This document shows positions 59,574 to 64,000 of a DNA stretch of 64,000 nucleotides, piece after piece. The translations under genes and the position numbers were made by a program. Numbering within the stretch: the first letter of the stretch is position 1; every line of letters starts with the position of its first letter. The notes below the pieces were generated by a model. That model did no database searches and had not been told where the DNA came from. It saw only the letters and a list, made by a program, of their open reading frames with translations. Origin of the DNA: Streptomyces cavernicola (GTDB lineage Bacteria; Actinomycetota; Actinomycetes; Streptomycetales; Streptomycetaceae); the NCBI RefSeq assembly GCF_029968035.1, contig NZ_JASCIQ010000016.1, forward strand, positions 62,001-126,000. Direction: 5' to 3'.

Positions 59574-60578
59574 ATGAAGCTTCGCCGTGTACTGGCCACC
59601 GCGGCCGCTACGGCAGTCATAGCCCCGGTCGCGCTGCTCGCGGCCCCGGCCGCGTTCGCGACGGACGGAGAGCCGAGCCCGGCCCCGACCGCCACCTCCC
59701 CCGAGACCAGCCCTTCCGAGGAGCCCTCGGCCGAGCCGACGGACCCGGAGACCACCGAGCCGTCCGAGGCACCCACCGAGACCGCGCCCGGCACGCCCGC
59801 CCCCACCGAGGAGCCGACCGAGGCGCCCACCGAGACCGATCCGGAGCCGACCGAGTCGGAGCCCACCGAAGAGCCCACCGAGGAGCCCACGGACGAGCCG
59901 ACCGAGCCGGAGGAGTGCGCCGACTCCAAGGTCGACGTCGACATCAAGGGCCTGCCCGGCAAGATCGCCAAGGGCTCCGGCTGGCACAAGTTCAAGATGA
60001 CGGTCGCGAACAACTCCGACACCACCGTCAAGGACCTCTTCTTCGTCGCCGGCGCGTCCGCCGACAAGGAGGGCGAGAACGTCTTCAAGACCCGCCAGGT
60101 CGAGCTGCAGGCCCTCAACCCGGAGACGGGCGCCTGGGAGCGGATCGGCAACGACGGCCACACCGCAGGCTTCGTCGGCTGGACGGAGTCCCTGGAGCCC
60201 GAGTACCAGGTCGACATCCCGCTGCGCCTGAACGTCAAGCAGAGCGCCCCGGTCGGCGCGGGCTTCTCGCTCGGCGGCAGCGTGTACAGCGACGAGGATG
60301 CCGAGTGCGTCGGCTTCGGCCAGGTCGCGTACAAGTTCCAGATCGTCGGCGCGGGCACGAGCACCGGCGGCACCGAGCCGCAGGAGGGCGGCAAGGTTCC
60401 GGTTCCGGCCGAGAAGCCCAGCAAGGAGAAGACCGCCGAGGTCACCGGCAGCCTCGCGGAGACCGGTTCGAGCTCGGCGCTGCCGACCATCGGCGCGATC
60501 GGCGGCATCACGCTGGTCGCCGGCGCCGGCGTCGTCTTCGCCGTCAAGCGTCGCCGGGGTGAGGGCGCGGTCGCGTAA
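59574..60578 (+). CDS. LAETG sortase-anchored surface protein
   Basis: A 334-residue exported protein. It has a signal peptide (RVLATAAATAVIAPVALLAA, PAAFA), a long Pro/Thr/Glu-rich stalk (about 35-120) built of EPTE/TEEP units, and a folded domain around VDVDIKGLPGKIAKGSGWHK to FQIVGAG. It ends with the class E sortase signal LAETGSSS at about residue 294, a hydrophobic helix and KRRRGEGAVA. Class E sortase substrates with LAXTG are known in Streptomyces, where sortases anchor chaplins. GAGG precedes the ATG. A 22-bp hairpin follows. The domain's binding partner is unknown. Confidence 0.92.
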   Translation: MKLRRVLATAAATAVIAPVALLAAPAAFATDGEPSPAPTATSPETSPSEEPSAEPTDPETTEPSEAPTETAPGTPAPTEEPTEAPTETDPEPTESEPTEEPTEEPTDEPTEPEECADSKVDVDIKGLPGKIAKGSGWHKFKMTVANNSDTTVKDLFFVAGASADKEGENVFKTRQVELQALNPETGAWERIGNDGHTAGFVGWTESLEPEYQVDIPLRLNVKQSAPVGAGFSLGGSVYSDEDAECVGFGQVAYKFQIVGAGTSTGGTEPQEGGKVPVPAEKPSKEKTAEVTGSLAETGSSSALPTIGAIGGITLVAGAGVVFAVKRRRGEGAVA

Positions 60579-60594
60579 CAGCGCCCCGACCCCC

Positions 60595-60648
60595 GCGTAC
60601 GACAAGGGACCTGCACTCGGAGGGGGGTGCAGGTCCTTTGTCGTACGC
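60595..60648. terminator. 22-bp hairpin between the LAETG and GMC genes
   Basis: The arm at 60595-60616 (GCGTACGACAAGGGACCTGC...) pairs with 60627-60648 with a single G-T wobble and a G-rich 10-nt loop. It lies between convergent genes, 14 bp from the GMC stop, and should act in both directions. Confidence 0.88.
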
Positions 60649-60661
60649 GGTGCAGCGGCGG

Positions 60662-62467
60662 CTACTTCTTCGGGGGCATCGCAGGCATGCCGAGGAACGG
60701 GAGCTTCAGGGCGCCGAAGGCGTCCGCGGGGACCGTCGGGGACTTGGGCTCCACCGCGGCGAGGCGCTCGTAGGCCTGGCTCTGGGCGGGGCGCTGGTCG
60801 GCCTCGCCCTTGTTCGGCCAGAACGACATGGCGCGCTCGGCCTGTGCGGTGATCGTCAGGGACGGGTTGACGCCGAGGTTCGCCGAGACCGCGGCGCCGT
60901 CGACGACGGAGATGCCGGGGTGCCCGTAAAGGCGGTGGTACGGGTCGATGACGCCGCTCTTCGGGTCGGCGCCGATCGGGCAGCCGCCGAGGAAGTGCGC
61001 GGTCAGCGGGGTGCCCATGAGCTCGCCGATGTTGGACCCGGCGAAGCCGTTGATCTCCTCGGCGAGGAGCGTGGCCGCCTCGGTGGCCGCCTCGATCTGC
61101 ATCGGGTTGGGCGCGCCATGGCCCTGACGTGCCGTCAGCAGGCCCTTGCCGATGCCCTTCTCCTTGCGGTACGTGGTCAGGGAGTTGTCCAGGGACTGCA
61201 TGACCAGGCCGATGATGGTCCGCTCCGACCAGCGCCGGTTGGACAGCGAGCGGGCCGCCTGCACGGGATGCCGGACGCAGTTGCCCAGCCAGGCCGCGAA
61301 CCGCCTTGTGCTGTACGGGACTTGGAGGACGGTCATGCCGCCCATCGCGTTGGAGCCCTTGCCGTAGCGCACCGGCTCGATGTGGGTGTCGCCGTCCGGG
61401 TGGATGGACGACGTGATCGCGACGCCCTTCGTGAAGTCCACCTTGGCGACGCCGTGCCGCTTCTTGTAGCGCCGGTTGTCGGTCTGCGCGCCCACCAGCG
61501 CCTCGGAGTTGGTGCGGGTCAGGTCGCCGAGCCGGTCCGAGATGCGCGGCAGCAGACCGTTGTCCTTCATGCGGTGCAGCAGCGTCTGCGTGCCGTAGGT
61601 GCCGGCGGCGATCACGACCCGCTCGGCGCGGAAGACTCGGCCCTTGCCCTTGCGCTTGTCGTTCGTGGGCAGGGTGGCCACGGCGAAGCCGCCGCGCGAG
61701 TCCTCGGTGACCGAGACGACCGAGGTCAGCGGGTGGATGGTCGCGCCCGCCCGCTCGGCGAGGTGCAGGTAGTTCTCGTTCAGGGTGTTCTTCGCGCCGT
61801 GCCGGCAGCCCGTCATGCACTCGCCGCACTCGGTGCAGGCCTTGCGGGCGGGCCCCGCGCCGCCGAAGTACGGGTCGGGGACCTCCGCGCCGGGCTTCGC
61901 CTTCGCGTCGCCGGTCGCGTCCTTGCCGTCGCCGTAGAACACGCCGACGGGCGCCATGTGGAAGGAGTCGCCGACGCCCATCGCCTCGGCCGTCGCCTTC
62001 AGATGGACGTCGGACGGCGTCATCGTCGGGTTGAGCCGCACGCCGAGCATGCGCTGGGCCTGGTCGTAGTACGGCTTCAACTCCTCCTGCCAGTCCGTGA
62101 TGTCCTTCCACTGCGGGTCGTTGAAGAACGGCTCCGGCGGCACGTACAGCGTGTTGGCGTAGTTCAGGGAACCGCCGCCGACGCCCGCGCCCGCGAGCAC
62201 CATCACGTTGCCGAGCAGGTGGATGCGCTGGATGCCGTAGAGGCCGAGCGCCGGAGCCCACAGGTAGTTCTTCAGGTCCCAGGAGTTCTTCGGCAGCTCG
62301 GCGCGGGTGAAGCGGCGGCCCGCCTCCAGGACGCCGACGCGGTAGCCCTTCTCCGTCAGGCGCAGCGCGGTGACGCTGCCGCCGAAGCCCGAGCCCACGA
62401 CCAGGACGTCGTAGTCGTAACTCCCGTCCTGCTCTGGGCGGTTGTGGACAGACTCGTCCTGTGACAC
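60662..62467 (-). CDS. GMC-type flavoprotein oxidoreductase (cholesterol-oxidase-like) with a Cys cluster
   Basis: A 601-residue flavoprotein. The FAD Rossmann motif VLVVGSGFGGSVTALRL starts near residue 20. It continues with VLAGAGVGGGSLNYANTLYV and ends with the GMC C-terminal motif GISVVDGAAVSANLGVNPSL and TITAQAE. A distinctive CTECGECMTGC cluster (C-X2-C-X2-C-X3-C) sits near residue 200, as in related cholesterol-oxidase-like proteins, and could bind an Fe-S cluster or zinc. It likely oxidises an alcohol or sterol. GTG 62467 follows GGAGG. It lies 50 bp after the aldehyde dehydrogenase gene on the same strand, so the two may act in sequence. Confidence 0.9.
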   Translation of the reverse strand: MSQDESVHNRPEQDGSYDYDVLVVGSGFGGSVTALRLTEKGYRVGVLEAGRRFTRAELPKNSWDLKNYLWAPALGLYGIQRIHLLGNVMVLAGAGVGGGSLNYANTLYVPPEPFFNDPQWKDITDWQEELKPYYDQAQRMLGVRLNPTMTPSDVHLKATAEAMGVGDSFHMAPVGVFYGDGKDATGDAKAKPGAEVPDPYFGGAGPARKACTECGECMTGCRHGAKNTLNENYLHLAERAGATIHPLTSVVSVTEDSRGGFAVATLPTNDKRKGKGRVFRAERVVIAAGTYGTQTLLHRMKDNGLLPRISDRLGDLTRTNSEALVGAQTDNRRYKKRHGVAKVDFTKGVAITSSIHPDGDTHIEPVRYGKGSNAMGGMTVLQVPYSTRRFAAWLGNCVRHPVQAARSLSNRRWSERTIIGLVMQSLDNSLTTYRKEKGIGKGLLTARQGHGAPNPMQIEAATEAATLLAEEINGFAGSNIGELMGTPLTAHFLGGCPIGADPKSGVIDPYHRLYGHPGISVVDGAAVSANLGVNPSLTITAQAERAMSFWPNKGEADQRPAQSQAYERLAAVEPKSPTVPADAFGALKLPFLGMPAMPPKK

Positions 62468-62517
62468 CGATACCTCCGTAGAAACGTGCAGGTCAGCCGC
62501 GTGCGGGCGGAGAGTGG

Positions 62518-64000
62518 TCAGCGGAGCCGGAACGCCTTCATCGCGCGCAGGCTGCGGCTCATGAACGCCGCGTACTTCTCGTCGTCCATGCCGAAGGACG
62601 GGGCCATCGGCATGATCCGCTGGGTGGCCACGGTCTGTGCCTCGGTGTACTTGAGGATGCCCTCGGAGCCGTGCCTGCGGCCGAGGCCGGAGTCCTTCAT
62701 GCCGCCCATCGGCGACTGCACGCTGCCGTACGCCGGGGCGTAGCCCTCGTTGACGTTGACGGTGCCGGTGCGCAGCCGGGCGGCGACGGCGCGGCCACGG
62801 CGGGCGTCCTTCGTCCAGACCGAGGAATTCAGGCCGTACGAGGTGGAGTTGGCGAGCTCGATCGCCTCGTCCTCGTCGCTGTAGCGGTAGATGGAGACGA
62901 CCGGGCCGAAGGTCTCCTCGTTACACACGGCCATCGGGGCCTCGACGCCGTCGAGGATCGTCGGCTCGTAGAAGTACGGGCCGATGTCCGGACGCGCCTG
63001 GCCGCCCGCGACGAGGGTGGCGCCCTTGGCGACGGCCTCCTCGACGTGCCGCTTCACGGTCTCCAGCTGGCGCTCGCCGACGAGCGAGCCCATGTCCGCG
63101 CCGTACGCGAGGGACGTACCGAGGCGCATCGCGCGGGTGCGGGCGGCGAAGCGGGCCACGAACTCGTCGGCGATCGACTCGTGGACGTACAACCGCTCGA
63201 TGGAGATGCAGAGTTGGCCCGCGGACGAGAAACAGGCACGGACCGCGCCGGCGGCGGCCTTGTCCATGTCGGCGTCCTGGAGGACCAGCATGGCGTTCTT
63301 GCCGCCGAGTTCGAGCGATACGCCGACCAGGCGGGCGGCCGCGCCCTGCGCGACCTCGCGGCCGGTGCGGGTGGAGCCGGTGAACGAGACGTAGTCGGCG
63401 TGCTTGACCAACTCCGGCCCCACGACCGGGCCTTCGCCGAGGACGACCTGGAACACCTCGGCCGGGAGGCCCGCCTCGATCAGCAGGTCGCGGGCCCACA
63501 GGGCGGTCAGGCAGGTCTCGGTGTCGGGCTTCATCACGACGGCGTTGCCGGACACGAAGGCCGGGAGCGCGTCGCCGACGGACAGCTCGAACGGGTAGTT
63601 CCACGGCGCGATCTGCCCGACGACGCCGCGCGGGACCCGGTGCTCGACGACCTTGGTGAGCGTCGGCACGGCCCCGGTGTGGCTGCGCGAGCGCAGATAC
63701 GAGGGGGCCTTGCGGCCGTAGTGCCGGGCGGCGACCGCGACGGCCTGCACCTCCTCGTGGGCGTGCAGGCGGGCCTTGCCGGTCTCCAGCTGGATCAGGT
63801 CGAGGACCTCGGCCTGGCGCTGAAGCACCAGGTCGTGGAAGCGGAGCAGCACGGCGGCGCGCTTGCGGACCGGCGTCGCCTCCCAGGCGCGCTGCGCGGC
63901 ACGGGCCCGCTCGAAGGCCTTCGCCACGTCCTCGGGCGTGGACTCGGGCAGGTCCGCCAGCTTCTCGCCGGTGAGCGGCGTGTGGTTGGCGGTCCGCCCG
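62518..64000 (-). CDS. succinate-semialdehyde-dehydrogenase-like aldehyde dehydrogenase, N-terminus beyond the window
   Basis: About 494 residues of an ALDH-family enzyme that oxidises aldehydes with NAD(P). It has PWNYPFELSVGDALPAFVSG with the cofactor start, GNAVVMKPDTETCLTA, YVSFTGSTRTGREVAQ, the Glu base in VSLELGGKNAMLVL, the catalytic Cys in FSSAGQLCISIERLYVHES, and the end GGMKDSGLGRRHGSEGIL. The absence of an upstream stop to the window edge shows the gene is cut, not broken. Similar actinobacterial enzymes are labelled succinic semialdehyde dehydrogenase, but the substrate is not proven. It lies next to the GMC alcohol oxidase, which would make an alcohol-to-acid pair (inference). 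Confidence 0.94.
   Translation of the reverse strand, partial: GRTANHTPLTGEKLADLPESTPEDVAKAFERARAAQRAWEATPVRKRAAVLLRFHDLVLQRQAEVLDLIQLETGKARLHAHEEVQAVAVAARHYGRKAPSYLRSRSHTGAVPTLTKVVEHRVPRGVVGQIAPWNYPFELSVGDALPAFVSGNAVVMKPDTETCLTALWARDLLIEAGLPAEVFQVVLGEGPVVGPELVKHADYVSFTGSTRTGREVAQGAAARLVGVSLELGGKNAMLVLQDADMDKAAAGAVRACFSSAGQLCISIERLYVHESIADEFVARFAARTRAMRLGTSLAYGADMGSLVGERQLETVKRHVEEAVAKGATLVAGGQARPDIGPYFYEPTILDGVEAPMAVCNEETFGPVVSIYRYSDEDEAIELANSTSYGLNSSVWTKDARRGRAVAARLRTGTVNVNEGYAPAYGSVQSPMGGMKDSGLGRRHGSEGILKYTEAQTVATQRIMPMAPSFGMDDEKYAAFMSRSLRAMKAFRLR

Noticed and set aside
62438..62452. TGTCCACAA-like DnaA box in the GMC gene
   Set aside because: It lies inside coding sequence and is explained by codons.
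1..64000. tRNA genes, prophage, insertion sequence or horizontal island
   Set aside because: No T-arm-like GTTCGANTC with fitting stems, no transposase, integrase or phage structural gene, and base composition stays uniform.

Overview
The window is high-G+C actinobacterial chromosome and almost certainly Streptomyces. Evidence: strong GC bias at third codon positions, GTG and TTG starts with GGAGG-type ribosome sites, a class E sortase-type LAETG surface protein, HTH/DUF397/RsbW-like ATPase regulator sets, and a housekeeping gene order (mdh, folD-DUF3017, purH-purN, sucCD, pcrA, guaA) typical of the conserved Streptomyces core. No tRNA, rRNA, prophage, insertion sequence or CRISPR array is visible. 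mdh (left edge) and an aldehyde dehydrogenase (right edge) are cut by the window.

Layout. 1-4.4 kb: mdh (partial), a repeat-rich gap, an HTH-DUF2690 membrane regulator, DUF3017 and folD. 4.7-6.8 kb: three co-directional membrane proteins with Gly/Gln/Tyr/Pro-rich N-termini, the last an RDD protein, closed by a perfect hairpin. 7-9.5 kb: a SnoaL-like protein and a small regulatory locus (DUF397, HTH-DUF5753, a 72-aa protein, an RsbW-like ATPase). 9.5-11.7 kb: purN-purH. 12-17 kb: a membrane protein and a GH85-GH84 pair of secreted glycosidases with a candidate operator. 17.3-22.9 kb: a DUF6350 membrane protein, a membrane-anchored HTH/sigma-like fusion protein and sucCD. 22.9-24.4 kb: a non-coding mosaic with a 34-bp tandem array. 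24.4-26.9 kb: two secreted low-complexity proteins.

27-35.7 kb holds the most unusual locus. An overlapping operon (MoxR-type AAA+ ATPase, DUF5682, VWA protein) faces a SWIM zinc-finger protein followed by DUF5691. The two promoter regions carry the same 18-bp sequence in opposite orientation. It contains TTGTCAGTG, and on the SWIM side this is followed by N8-TAACGT, the form of the PafBC (RecA-independent) DNA-damage promoter. The same form recurs at pcrA in this window. The five-gene unit therefore looks like an undescribed DNA-damage-inducible chaperone/remodelling or defence system.

36-46 kb: a B12-binding protein, a lipase, and a cell-wall hydrolase cluster (M23 peptidase, two NlpC/P60 proteins, one behind a c-di-AMP riboswitch) around pcrA. 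46-53 kb: a GNAT enzyme, a PspC-domain histidine kinase and LuxR regulator divergent from a PspC/LiaF-like protein, DoxX and other membrane proteins. 53-64 kb: a class II aldolase, an FG-GAP secreted protein, a flavin-binding protein, guaA, chorismate mutase behind a Phe/Tyr leader-peptide attenuator, a gene-free 850 bp with a DasR-like site and a terminator, the LAETG surface protein, a GMC oxidoreductase and the aldehyde dehydrogenase.
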